Position numbers and translations under genes: made by a program. The notes under the pieces are model-generated. The model had not been told where the DNA came from and searched no databases. It saw only the letters and a program-made list of their open reading frames with translations. From JAKQIM01 sp964633225 (lineage in GTDB: Bacteria > Chloroflexota > Anaerolineae > Anaerolineales > UBA4823), in contig CAZWFQ010000029.1 in NCBI GenBank assembly GCA_964633225.1, positions 1 to 42,305 of the forward strand: a DNA stretch of 42,305 nucleotides, in the 5' to 3' direction. This document shows positions 9,062-16,376 of this stretch, piece after piece (position 1 is the first letter of the stretch; every line of letters begins with the position of its first letter).

Positions 9062-9694
9062 CTAATCACCTGGGGGGAAGTCGTCTGGCGATAAGGTGAT
9101 CATGGCGGGTTTGTATGCCCGCCGGGCTTCCCATTCGCTGCGCAGCAGGCCGTAGAATAATGTGCCTTCGCTTGACCCATCTGCCGCGCGCTTGTTCTGA
9201 CGGAAATGGGCCTCCTGCTGCATACCGCAGCGCTCAGCCACGTGGTAGCTGCGTGCGTTGGTATCGCTGCACTCTAACGAAGCGCGCTGGGCCCCCAGGG
9301 TCTCAAAGATGAAATCCAGGGCTGCCAACACGGCCTCGGTGACATACCCCTGGCCCTCTTGGGCCTGCTCGACGAAATAGCCCACCCGGTATTCAGGCAA
9401 GCCCCAACTGGCCACCCCAATGTAGATCTGGGCGATGAATTCACCGTTCTGCCTGTCAAAGGCGCCCAGGAAGAAGTTTTTCCCCCAATCCAAAGACATT
9501 CCCACCAACACCTTCCTGGCGTCTTCGACGCTCTCGATCGTCATCACCGGGTTACCGAACTCATAGCGCCGTAGGTGCTCTTTGTTCTTCAAGCTCATGG
9601 CGTAATACCAATCTGCGTCGCTGGCCTGATAGGGGCGCAGGAAGAGACGCTCGGTTTCGATACGGACATTTTTGTTAAGTAGTGTTTCAAACAT
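9062..9694 (-). CDS. RimJ/RimL-type GNAT acetyltransferase
   Basis: A 210-residue protein with the GNAT layout of the RimJ/RimL branch. It opens ETERLFLRPYQASDADWYY, continues with the strand and turn region EYRVGYFVEQAQEGQGYVTEAV (acetyl-CoA binding, Q-x-x-G-x-x-x/T-E-A type), and has the C-terminal region with SYHVAERCGM. Such enzymes transfer acetyl groups to amines on proteins, peptides or small molecules; the acceptor is unknown. AAGGAA lies eight bases before the ATG. The gene starts 3 nt after the racemase stop and ends 1 nt before the permease start, so it is clearly within an operon. Confidence 0.86.
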   Translation of the reverse strand: MFETLLNKNVRIETERLFLRPYQASDADWYYAMSLKNKEHLRRYEFGNPVMTIESVEDARKVLVGMSLDWGKNFFLGAFDRQNGEFIAQIYIGVASWGLPEYRVGYFVEQAQEGQGYVTEAVLAALDFIFETLGAQRASLECSDTNARSYHVAERCGMQQEAHFRQNKRAADGSSEGTLFYGLLRSEWEARRAYKPAMITLSPDDFPPGD

Positions 9695-9697
9695 CGA

Positions 9698-10549
9698 TCA
9701 GTTTCCTTCTTCAGGTAATCGTTCTTCTAAATGACCTGCCTGCCATTGTAACCCCTGGACAGAGCTTGCTTCTTCCCCCAGCAGTTGCAGCAGCATTTCA
9801 GCCAGGCGCTGTGGGTCGCCGGTGGTCACGAAGCGCCGGGACGGTGGCTCGCCCAGCAAGTCGCGTTTCCAAGAGGCCTCCCGATCGCGTAGACCCTGGT
9901 TGTCTAAAATGCGCCCCACCTGGCGCGCCACAGCCGGGGCCGGGTCTACCACGCGCACCTGCTCTCCGGTGATCTTGCGAATGAGTGGGATGACAAAGGG
10001 GTAGTGAGTACAACCAAGCACCACCGTATCAACCCCAGCTTCAAGCATGGGCTGGAGAGCGTCTTCTAAAATGCGGCCTGTTTCGCTTCCCTCCAACTGC
10101 CCGGCCTCGATTTGCTGCACCAGGCCGGGGCAGGCATGCTGCATAATGGTCACTCCCTGGGCAAAGCGCTCGACCACCGAAGCATACAACGCCCCCTGGA
10201 AGGCGGCTGGGGTAGCCAACACGCCTACAATGCCGCTGTGGGTATGTTCGGCAGCGGGTTTTACCGCTGGTTCCATGCCCACAAAGGGCACCTCTGGAAA
10301 GGTGTGGCGCAAATGGTGCAGAGATGCCGCCGATGCGGCGTTGCAGGCCACTACAATCAGCTTACAGCCCTGCCCCAGCAGGTAGCGGCTGATGCCCTCT
10401 GCAAAGCCGCGCACCTCATCCAGCGAGCGAGAACCGTACGGCACATTGGCCTGGTCGGCCAGGTAGATAAAAGGCTCGTCAGGTAGCTGCTGGTTGATGG
10501 CCCTCAGTACAGACAGCCCCCCCACGCCCGAGTCGAAGATGCCAATCAT
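9698..10549 (-). CDS. murI: Glutamate racemase
   Basis: This cytoplasmic enzyme interconverts L- and D-glutamate to supply D-Glu for peptidoglycan. It is a typical 283 residues. The N-terminus is MIGIFDSGVGGLSVL with Asp6/Ser7. The two catalytic cysteines are Cys69 in VVACNAASA and Cys180 in LGCTHYP, followed by His182. The usual CNTAS reads CNAAS here, a minor variation. The ATG at 10549 overlaps the stop of the upstream hydrolase gene in an ATGA arrangement, indicating translational coupling. A longer open frame reaching 10828 is the out-of-frame shadow of that upstream gene and is not part of the protein. Confidence 0.95.
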   Translation of the reverse strand: MIGIFDSGVGGLSVLRAINQQLPDEPFIYLADQANVPYGSRSLDEVRGFAEGISRYLLGQGCKLIVVACNAASAASLHHLRHTFPEVPFVGMEPAVKPAAEHTHSGIVGVLATPAAFQGALYASVVERFAQGVTIMQHACPGLVQQIEAGQLEGSETGRILEDALQPMLEAGVDTVVLGCTHYPFVIPLIRKITGEQVRVVDPAPAVARQVGRILDNQGLRDREASWKRDLLGEPPSRRFVTTGDPQRLAEMLLQLLGEEASSVQGLQWQAGHLEERLPEEGN

Positions 10550-11304
10550 TTCAGGCCTCCTTTGGCGCTTTGGATAAATGCCTGGAAAAGCTGGCGCATG
10601 GGGAATTGGCCGGTGGCAGTGACCACTTCTTGCATCCATTCGGGGTGCCACTGCACAGCCAGGCCAAAAGGATGCCCTGGCAGTTCCACTGCCTCCACCA
10701 TGCCATCGGGGGCGGTGGCGGTGATCTCCAGGTCCCTGCCCACCTGGCGTACTCCCTGGTGGTGCAGGCTGTTCACGGGCAGCACTCCATCTGTCCCATC
10801 CAGGCCCAGGATCGAGGCCAGGCGGCACCCGGCCTTCACCTGTATATTGTGGGCCAGGTAACTGCGGGGATAATCGGGGAAGTAATCGTGTTTAAGCGCC
10901 CCGGCGTGTTGGTCTGCGATGTGTTCGTACAGGCTGCCGCCCAGGGCTACGTTGAGCACCTGGAAGCCGCGGCAAATGCACAAGAAAGGTTTGTGCTGCT
11001 CAATTGCCAGGTGGGTAAATTCCAACTCCATCCGATCGCGCACCGCATCCACGTCATAGACTTTGGGATGCGGCTGGCCTGCGTAGTGCGCCGGGTCCAG
11101 GTCTCCGCCGCCGGTCAGCAGTATACCATCCAAGCGTTCCAGCAGGGCTTGGATTTCATCCTTGTCCATGTCCAGCGGCAGCAGCACAGGCAGTCCCCCG
11201 GCATGTTGAATTGATTGCGTATAGGCTTCGGCTGCCGCCAGTAAAGGGTGGCCGCTTTTGCTGGGGATGTGGGTGGTGGTGATGCCGATCAGAGGTTTGG
11301 ACAT
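10546..11304 (-). CDS. Gamma-glutamyl-GABA hydrolase-like class I glutamine amidotransferase
   Basis: The 252-residue product matches the PuuD/peptidase C26 branch of class I glutamine amidotransferases. It has the early motif LIGITTTH, then ILLTGGGDLDPAHY, the nucleophile Cys111 in LCICRGFQ, and His220/Glu222 in VQWHPEW. The family hydrolyses gamma-glutamyl amides, including gamma-glutamyl-GABA in putrescine breakdown; the true substrate here is unknown. AAGGAA precedes the ATG by five bases. Its stop overlaps the start of the glutamate racemase gene by 4 nt, which suggests the released glutamate may feed racemisation. That link is inference from context only. Confidence 0.88.
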   Translation of the reverse strand: MSKPLIGITTTHIPSKSGHPLLAAAEAYTQSIQHAGGLPVLLPLDMDKDEIQALLERLDGILLTGGGDLDPAHYAGQPHPKVYDVDAVRDRMELEFTHLAIEQHKPFLCICRGFQVLNVALGGSLYEHIADQHAGALKHDYFPDYPRSYLAHNIQVKAGCRLASILGLDGTDGVLPVNSLHHQGVRQVGRDLEITATAPDGMVEAVELPGHPFGLAVQWHPEWMQEVVTATGQFPMRQLFQAFIQSAKGGLK

Positions 11305-11353
11305 GGAAGTTCCTTGAGTGAATGGTGGGTAGTGAATAGAAAATAAATTGTCG

Positions 11354-11371
11354 TAGCGACTTTAGTCGCTA
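11354..11371. repeat. Short perfect palindrome TAGCGAC-TTTA-GTCGCTA
   Basis: The seven-base arms at 11354-11360 and 11365-11371 form a hairpin with loop TTTA. The stop codon of the minus-strand GNAT gene (TAA, 11364-11362) is exactly the loop, so the last two codons and the stop come from the palindrome. It may be a dispersed intergenic element or a weak terminator; no T-tract follows. Confidence 0.7.
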
Positions 11372-11901
11372 TGTGGCGGCGATGAAAAAGTTTGCACTGG
11401 GCCGTGCCAGTTTTCTGTATCCAAAAATATCTCCTGATACTGCCCGCCGGTGTAGCGTGCGATCACCTTGCGCCAGAACGCCGAGGCATTGGTGTTGCTG
11501 GCAATCTGCCCTACCTGCCAATTGCCTGAGAAGCGCTCAAAGGTACGGCAGGCAGCTTCTTCGCCAACGCCCTGCTGGCGGTATTTGCGCATTACGAAGA
11601 ACTCGGCGATCACCCACGGGCTGCTGCCATCGGGGGCATTATACTCCTCGGTGAAATAATTGTAACGCGTCACCAGCACAAATCCAGCCAACTGCCCATC
11701 CACACGGATCAAGAAGGGGAAGCGGTTCGGCTCAGTCCAATAATGATCCAGGTAGGGGTACTCGTACAGGCCGAAGGGACCGATCTCTGCACCGTCAAAC
11801 TCGCTGAAATCGTACAGGTACAGCTCCATCAAATTGCGCAGGATGGGGCGGTCAAACGTGGTGGCGGGGGTCACTTCAATGGTGGGTTGTGTTGCATCCA
11901 T
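11362..11901 (-). CDS. GNAT family acetyltransferase
   Basis: A 179-residue cytoplasmic protein with GNAT features: LMELYLYDFSEFD near the N-terminus, FPFLIRVDGQLAGFVLV as the central strands, then VMRKYRQQGVGEEA, which contains the acetyl-CoA-binding R-x-x-G-x-G/A motif, and NASAFWRKVIARYT near the end. The acceptor is unknown. AGGA lies nine bases before the ATG. It is transcribed in the same direction as the neighbouring minus-strand genes. Its 3' end runs into a palindromic repeat that supplies the stop codon, and its 5' side is flanked by another repeat, so its boundaries may have been reshaped by these elements. Confidence 0.84.
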   Translation of the reverse strand: MDATQPTIEVTPATTFDRPILRNLMELYLYDFSEFDGAEIGPFGLYEYPYLDHYWTEPNRFPFLIRVDGQLAGFVLVTRYNYFTEEYNAPDGSSPWVIAEFFVMRKYRQQGVGEEAACRTFERFSGNWQVGQIASNTNASAFWRKVIARYTGGQYQEIFLDTENWHGPVQTFSSPPHSD

Positions 11902-11927
11902 GATGTATGTTCCTGAAATGCTTTTTT

Positions 11928-11996
11928 CACCGCTGAGGCGCCGAGTGTGCGGAGAAGGTCGCTTGAAAAACTCAGCCTACTCCCCGTCTCTGCGGC
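11928..11996. repeat. CTCTGCG-type palindromic dispersed repeat, copy 1
   Basis: An imperfect inverted repeat runs from CACCGCTGAG at the left to CTCTGCGGC at the right. Its right half (about 11968-11997) matches 25 of 30 positions of the right half of the copy at 33818-33865. It supplies the last six codons (RRRDGE) and stop of the toroid gene on the minus strand. Confidence 0.65.
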
Positions 11997-12948
11997 GCAG
12001 GATGCGCCAGGCCAGCAGGGTCAGCCCGCGCGAAGGCGTCTTCTTCTGTCCAAAGTCGTATGCTTTCCAAATCGCCCAAACTGATTCGGGCGTGAAGCGG
12101 CCTTGGGCATCGGCTTTGCTCTGCAAAAGTGCCAGCATCTCGCCCAGGCGAGGGTCGCCCTTCAGCCAATCAAACTGCGTTAACACTTCCAATACATGCA
12201 TCAGATCGTACCACACCAGGGGCATCTTAAGTTTACGGAAATCGGTGCCCATGTAGAAGATATACGGGTGGCGCTCCTGGCTGGCTTGCCAGAGTGAGAG
12301 CAGGGCCTCGGCGCCGGCGCGAGCCGCGGCCTGGTATTCGGGCAGGTTGAGCGCGGTTAGCAGCTTGAGCATGGCCAGGGTGGCAAAGGGGCAGGGATCA
12401 TCCTTGCGGCCGGGCCCATGCCACTTGCCCAGTGCTTTCGACACGGCACAAGGCCAGCCATTCTCACGCACCAACCCCACCAACGATTGCCCCGCCGCCC
12501 GCACTTGCGGGTGATCTGCCAGCCCCAGCCTGGCCAGGCCATAGACCACCAAGGGCGCATCGCACAGGGCCCAGGCCCATTGATCTTGCCCGCTGCCGCC
12601 ATGCGCGGCCCCAATATTCATCCGTAGTTGGAAGGGCCCCTCTTCAGATTGGAGGGCCAGGATGCGCTCTACAACTGCTGGCATGCCCGGGTCGTCTGCG
12701 CGCAGCCCCAGGTCGGCCGCCAGGGTCAGCTTGTGGAAGAGCTGGCTGGGGCTCTTATGGCTGGCTAACGGCTCGCCAGGCCAGCCAGCCAGTTCAGCCA
12801 GCAGACCTTGCACCAGCGGAGATGCCAGCATAGCCTGCCGCGCCGCGGCCACTGCCGGGGCATCTTCTGCCTCGCCCAGCAGGTCGCGCCGCGTGCGGTA
12901 CACCACCCACGGCTCACCTTCTAAAAGCCAATCCAACGGAATACTCAT
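11977..12948 (-). CDS. Alpha/alpha-toroid (terpenoid cyclase/prenyltransferase-like) protein
   Basis: A 323-residue soluble protein made of repeated helical pairs. The N-terminus MSIPLDWLLEGEPWVVYRTRRDLLG closely parallels that of the gene at 21074-22003 (TLDWLLSGDP...QRDLLG), so the two are paralogues. Several segments recall degenerate QW-type turns (LQSEEGPFQL, QSKADAQGRFTPES). This fold is shared by squalene cyclases, prenyltransferases and enzymes of unknown role. I see no DXDD or DDXXD catalytic motif, so no reaction is assigned. The ATG at 12948 follows AGGTGA by five bases, better than the GTG at 12957. The C-terminal six residues are encoded by a dispersed repeat. Confidence 0.7.
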   Translation of the reverse strand: MSIPLDWLLEGEPWVVYRTRRDLLGEAEDAPAVAAARQAMLASPLVQGLLAELAGWPGEPLASHKSPSQLFHKLTLAADLGLRADDPGMPAVVERILALQSEEGPFQLRMNIGAAHGGSGQDQWAWALCDAPLVVYGLARLGLADHPQVRAAGQSLVGLVRENGWPCAVSKALGKWHGPGRKDDPCPFATLAMLKLLTALNLPEYQAAARAGAEALLSLWQASQERHPYIFYMGTDFRKLKMPLVWYDLMHVLEVLTQFDWLKGDPRLGEMLALLQSKADAQGRFTPESVWAIWKAYDFGQKKTPSRGLTLLAWRILRRRDGE

Positions 12949-12967
12949 ATCTTTCACCTGTTAAGGT

Positions 12968-12997
12968 CTTCTCTGCGTACTCTGTGTCTCTGTGGTT
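12968..12997. repeat. CTCTGCG-type repeat, partial copy 2
   Basis: The stretch CTTCTCTGCGTACTCTGTG followed by TCTCTGTGGTT is a half-copy of the same repeat family seen at 11928-11996 and 33818-33865. It lies between the toroid gene and the asparaginase gene. Confidence 0.5.
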
Positions 12998-13029
12998 TTC
13001 CCTGTTTTGCCATGATCTCCATGTATGTA

Positions 13030-14103
13030 TTATCTTTTCCATGGGGGGCTGGCTGGGGTCAGCTCACCGCGCAGGCTTTGTGACATCATCTCTTTCGCCT
13101 GTTCCAGGGCAATTCCCTTGCCCAGCAGGTAGAATAGCTTGGCCAGGGCTGCCTCGCTGGTCATATCCATCCCGCTGATCACGCCAGCGCGTGCCAGGCG
13201 GGTGCCGGTGGCGTAGCTATCCAGGTTGACCATGCCCTGGCGGCACTGTGTGATGCTGACCACGATAATGCCTTGCGCGGCTGCCTGTTGGAAGGCTGCG
13301 ATCAGCGCATCGTCGTTGTCGGGCGCTCCGCCCACGCCGAAGGTCTCTAGCACGGCCCCTTGCAGCGGCGGGCGCAGGAAACTCTCGACCATCCAGGCGG
13401 CAATGCCCGGGAAGAGCTTGAGCACGCCAACCAGCGGGCGGCAGTTCTCGACGATGTGCAGGCTGGTTCCTTCGCCGGGCGGCGGCGTGATGGCGTTCCA
13501 GTTCATCACCAGGTCGATCCCGGCTGTGCCCAGGGGCGGGTAGTTGGGCGAGTCGAAGGCGCTCAGGCCGCTGGCATTCATCTTCACCGAGCGGCAGCCG
13601 CGCAGCAGCTTGCCGCCAAAGTACAGGCACACCTCTGGCACCGGGTAATGCCCGGCAATCAGCAGGGCAGTGACCAGGTTTTCCACCGCGTCGTTGCGCA
13701 CCTCGCACAGTGGGATCTGCGAGCCGGTCAGGATAACGGGCTTGCCCAGGCCCTCCAGCAAAAAGGCCAGCGCCGAAGCGCTGTAGGCCATGGTATCGGT
13801 GCCGTGCACCACCACGAAGCCGTCATATTGCGCATACTGCTCTTGGATGCAGCGGGCGATTTTCAGCCAGTCGTCAGGGCGCATATTGGATGAATCAAGC
13901 AGCGGCTCAAACTCGATGATCTCGTATTCGGGCAACGCAGGGTTATTAAATTCGTTCAGCACGGTCATCTGGGCCGCCAGGTAGCCCGGCGCGGGCAGGT
14001 ACCCATCGGGTGTCTTGCGCATACCGATCGTGCCGCCGGTGTAGAGGATGCAAACCCGCGGCGGGGAGGCCGAAGCAGATTGGTCGTTGGGCATTGAAAT
14101 CAC
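13030..14103 (-). CDS. Type I L-asparaginase
   Basis: A cytoplasmic asparaginase of the AnsA type that hydrolyses L-asparagine to aspartate and ammonia. With the GTG start, the first catalytic Thr22 lies in YTGGTIG, the second triad is Thr102-Asp103 in VVHGTDTMAYSASAL, and LTGSQIPL follows. The length (357 residues) and lack of a signal peptide fit the cytoplasmic group. Two starts are possible: GTG at 14103, preceded by GGAGG at five bases, and ATG at 14094, preceded by GGTGA. The gene begins the minus-strand cluster and diverges from the GH44 gene across a 121-base region. Confidence 0.92.
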   Translation of the reverse strand: MISMPNDQSASASPPRVCILYTGGTIGMRKTPDGYLPAPGYLAAQMTVLNEFNNPALPEYEIIEFEPLLDSSNMRPDDWLKIARCIQEQYAQYDGFVVVHGTDTMAYSASALAFLLEGLGKPVILTGSQIPLCEVRNDAVENLVTALLIAGHYPVPEVCLYFGGKLLRGCRSVKMNASGLSAFDSPNYPPLGTAGIDLVMNWNAITPPPGEGTSLHIVENCRPLVGVLKLFPGIAAWMVESFLRPPLQGAVLETFGVGGAPDNDDALIAAFQQAAAQGIIVVSITQCRQGMVNLDSYATGTRLARAGVISGMDMTSEAALAKLFYLLGKGIALEQAKEMMSQSLRGELTPASPPWKR

Positions 14104-14198
14104 CGTACCCTCCAGGTGGATGAATTATATCGCGTTGCCCCTGCTTGGGGCGAGTGACAGGCAGGGTGGCTTGCCCGGCAATGACAGGCCAAAGGTTG

Positions 14199-14220
14199 TA
14201 TAATTTCTCTATTGTGGAGG
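14199..14220 (+). promoter_or_regulatory. -10 box and ribosome binding site of the GH44 gene
   Basis: TATAAT (14199-14204) is followed at 14216-14220 by GGAGG, four bases before the ATG. No convincing -35 hexamer is at normal spacing: TTGCCC at 14171 is 22 nt away. Confidence 0.55.
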
Positions 14221-14224
14221 CCCT

Positions 14225-16372
14225 ATGCCGATCAAACGCCTGTTTCCCTTAAGCTTATCTGTATTTGTACTCTTCCTGGCCCTGGCCTGCCTGGCCAATG
14301 CCACACTCACCCAGGCCCGGGCCGCCGCAGACCAGATCATTTACGGCGATGCGCTGGCGGCGGAGTGGGATAATTGGTCGTGGGCTGGAACGTACAACTT
14401 CAGCGCTGCCAGCCCTGTCCATGCTGGCAGCGCTTCTTTGGCCGTCACCTACCAGGCGGGCTGGGGGGCGTTATACCTGCGTGCAGATCCTGCTATCAGC
14501 ACCAGCGGCTACTCGGCGCTCAGCTTCTGGGTGCATGGCGGGGCGGGCGGCGGGCAGGCCATTGCTGTGGATATCAATTACAGCGGGCAAGCGCACTCCT
14601 TCATTGCACAGGCCAATACCTGGCTCCAGGTGACCGTGCCGCTGGATGAGTTGGGCAGCCCGGATTCTATCACCGATTTAACCTGGCAAGATGCCACCGG
14701 CGGCGTGCAGCCTACCTTCTACCTGGATGATATCATCCTGCTGGGCGATGACAGCCCTCCCACCTCTCCACCGCCGCCGGGTGTGGGTCCGGCGCTGAGC
14801 GTCAACGCGGCCGCTGACCGGCACGCCATCAGCCCTTACATCTATGGCATGAACTTTGCCGATGAAGACCTGGCGCAAGAGCTGGGCCTGCCGCTGCGGC
14901 GTTGGGGCGGCAACCACACCTCGCGCTACAACTGGCAGCTCGATATCACCAACCAGGGCATGGACTGGTACTTCGAAAATTATCAAGAAGACCCCGGCCA
15001 CACCCGCCTGGAGCAGTTCCTCGAGCAAGACCTGCGCACCGGTGCGCGTTCGCTGGTGACCATGCCGTTGATCGGCTGGACGCCCAAAGATGACCCGCGG
15101 GCCTGCGGCTTCAGCATGACGAAGTATGGAGCACAGGAGGATGCTGATTGGAAGTGGCGGCCTGACTGTGGCAATGGCATCGTGGACGGGGTGGCAATCA
15201 CTGGTAATGACCCACACGATACCTCCTTCGAGACGCCGCCAGGCTATGTGACCAATTGGGTGGACAACCTGGTCGCCACGTATGGCACAGCGGCGCAGGG
15301 CGGGGTGCTGTTCTATGGGCTGGATAACGAGCCCATGTTGTGGTCTGACACCCACCGCGACGTGCACCCCCAGCCCACCAGCTATGATGAGCTGCGCGAC
15401 AGCACCTATGCTGTGGCGGCAGCCATCAAGGCGGCTGACCCCTCTGCCCAAACCGTAGGCCCGGTGCTGTGGGGTTGGACGGCTTACTTCTGGTCGGCCC
15501 TGGATTGGGAGTCGGGCGGGAACTGGTGGGAACACCCCCAAGACCGCAACGCGCATGGGGGCCTGCCCTTCACGGCCTGGTATTTACAGCAGATGCAAGC
15601 TTATGAGGCCCAGCATGGCGTGCGCCTCTTGGATTACCTGGACTTGCACTATTACCCCCAGGCCAACGGCGTCTCGCTTTCGCCAGCCGGGGGCGCCGCC
15701 AACCAGGCGCTGCGCCTGCGCTCGACGCGTGCCTTGTGGGATCCTACCTATACAGACGAAAGCTGGATCGGCGAGCCGGTGTACCTGATCCCGCGCATGC
15801 AAGCCTGGGTCGATGAATATTATCCCGGCACCCAATTGGCTATCACCGAGTACAACTGGGGCGGGCTGGAGGCGCTTAATGGAACATTGGCCCAGGCAGA
15901 TGTGCTGGGCATCTTTGGCCGCCAGGGGCTGGGCCTGGCCACGCTGTGGGATCCCCCCTCCAGCGGGCAGCCAGGGGCCTATGCCTTCCGCATCTACCTG
16001 AATTACGACGGGCATGGGCGCGGCTTTGGCGAGACGAGCGTGCAAGCCAGCAGCGCCGACCAGGGGCAGTTGTCCATCTACGCCGCTGAGCGGGCCGGTG
16101 ATGGGGCCCTGACCCTGGTGATCATTAACAAGACTGCCGCTGCCCTCACCAGCACCATCAGCCTGGCGGGCTTCGACCCAGACACCAGCGCCCAGGTGTA
16201 TCGCTATAGCGGCGAGTATCTGAATGCCATCCGCCAGCAGCCCAACCAGGCGCTCACAGCCAGCGGCTTTGCAGCCACCTTCCCGGCCAATTCGATCACG
16301 CTGCTGGTCATCCCGCCAGCCAGCACCCCGCCGCCGGCGGCATCCATGTTCTTGCCGTTGGCGATACGGTAG
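14225..16372 (+). CDS. Secreted GH44 endoglucanase/xyloglucanase
   Basis: A 715-residue exported glycoside hydrolase. The signal peptide spans about residues 1-36 (KR, hydrophobic core, ARAAA). A jelly-roll carbohydrate-binding-like domain (about 38-175) and a Pro/Ser linker come next. The GH44 catalytic domain (about 188-650) contains the hallmark RRWGGN (225-230), then the acid/base Glu369 in GLDNEPMLW and the nucleophile Glu542 in AITEYNWGG. GH44 enzymes cleave beta-1,4-glucans such as cellulose derivatives and xyloglucan. The protein ends ASMFLPLAIR, a short C-terminal motif shared in style with other exported Chloroflexota proteins and probably linked to surface retention; that role is inference. 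It is convergent with the ABC gene at 16377, with only 4 nt between. Confidence 0.92.
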   Translation: MPIKRLFPLSLSVFVLFLALACLANATLTQARAAADQIIYGDALAAEWDNWSWAGTYNFSAASPVHAGSASLAVTYQAGWGALYLRADPAISTSGYSALSFWVHGGAGGGQAIAVDINYSGQAHSFIAQANTWLQVTVPLDELGSPDSITDLTWQDATGGVQPTFYLDDIILLGDDSPPTSPPPPGVGPALSVNAAADRHAISPYIYGMNFADEDLAQELGLPLRRWGGNHTSRYNWQLDITNQGMDWYFENYQEDPGHTRLEQFLEQDLRTGARSLVTMPLIGWTPKDDPRACGFSMTKYGAQEDADWKWRPDCGNGIVDGVAITGNDPHDTSFETPPGYVTNWVDNLVATYGTAAQGGVLFYGLDNEPMLWSDTHRDVHPQPTSYDELRDSTYAVAAAIKAADPSAQTVGPVLWGWTAYFWSALDWESGGNWWEHPQDRNAHGGLPFTAWYLQQMQAYEAQHGVRLLDYLDLHYYPQANGVSLSPAGGAANQALRLRSTRALWDPTYTDESWIGEPVYLIPRMQAWVDEYYPGTQLAITEYNWGGLEALNGTLAQADVLGIFGRQGLGLATLWDPPSSGQPGAYAFRIYLNYDGHGRGFGETSVQASSADQGQLSIYAAERAGDGALTLVIINKTAAALTSTISLAGFDPDTSAQVYRYSGEYLNAIRQQPNQALTASGFAATFPANSITLLVIPPASTPPPAASMFLPLAIR

Positions 16373-16376
16373 ATCT

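Noticed and set aside
10550..10828. A 93-codon N-terminal extension of glutamate racemase.
   Set aside because: It is an out-of-frame translation of the overlapping hydrolase gene; the protein family begins at MIGIFDSG, and the ATGA overlap fixes the start at 10549.
14678..15556. A 292-codon minus-strand frame inside the GH44 gene.
   Set aside because: The sense strand has an intact GH44 domain with both catalytic Glu residues; the antisense product is low-complexity and arises from GC-rich codon bias.
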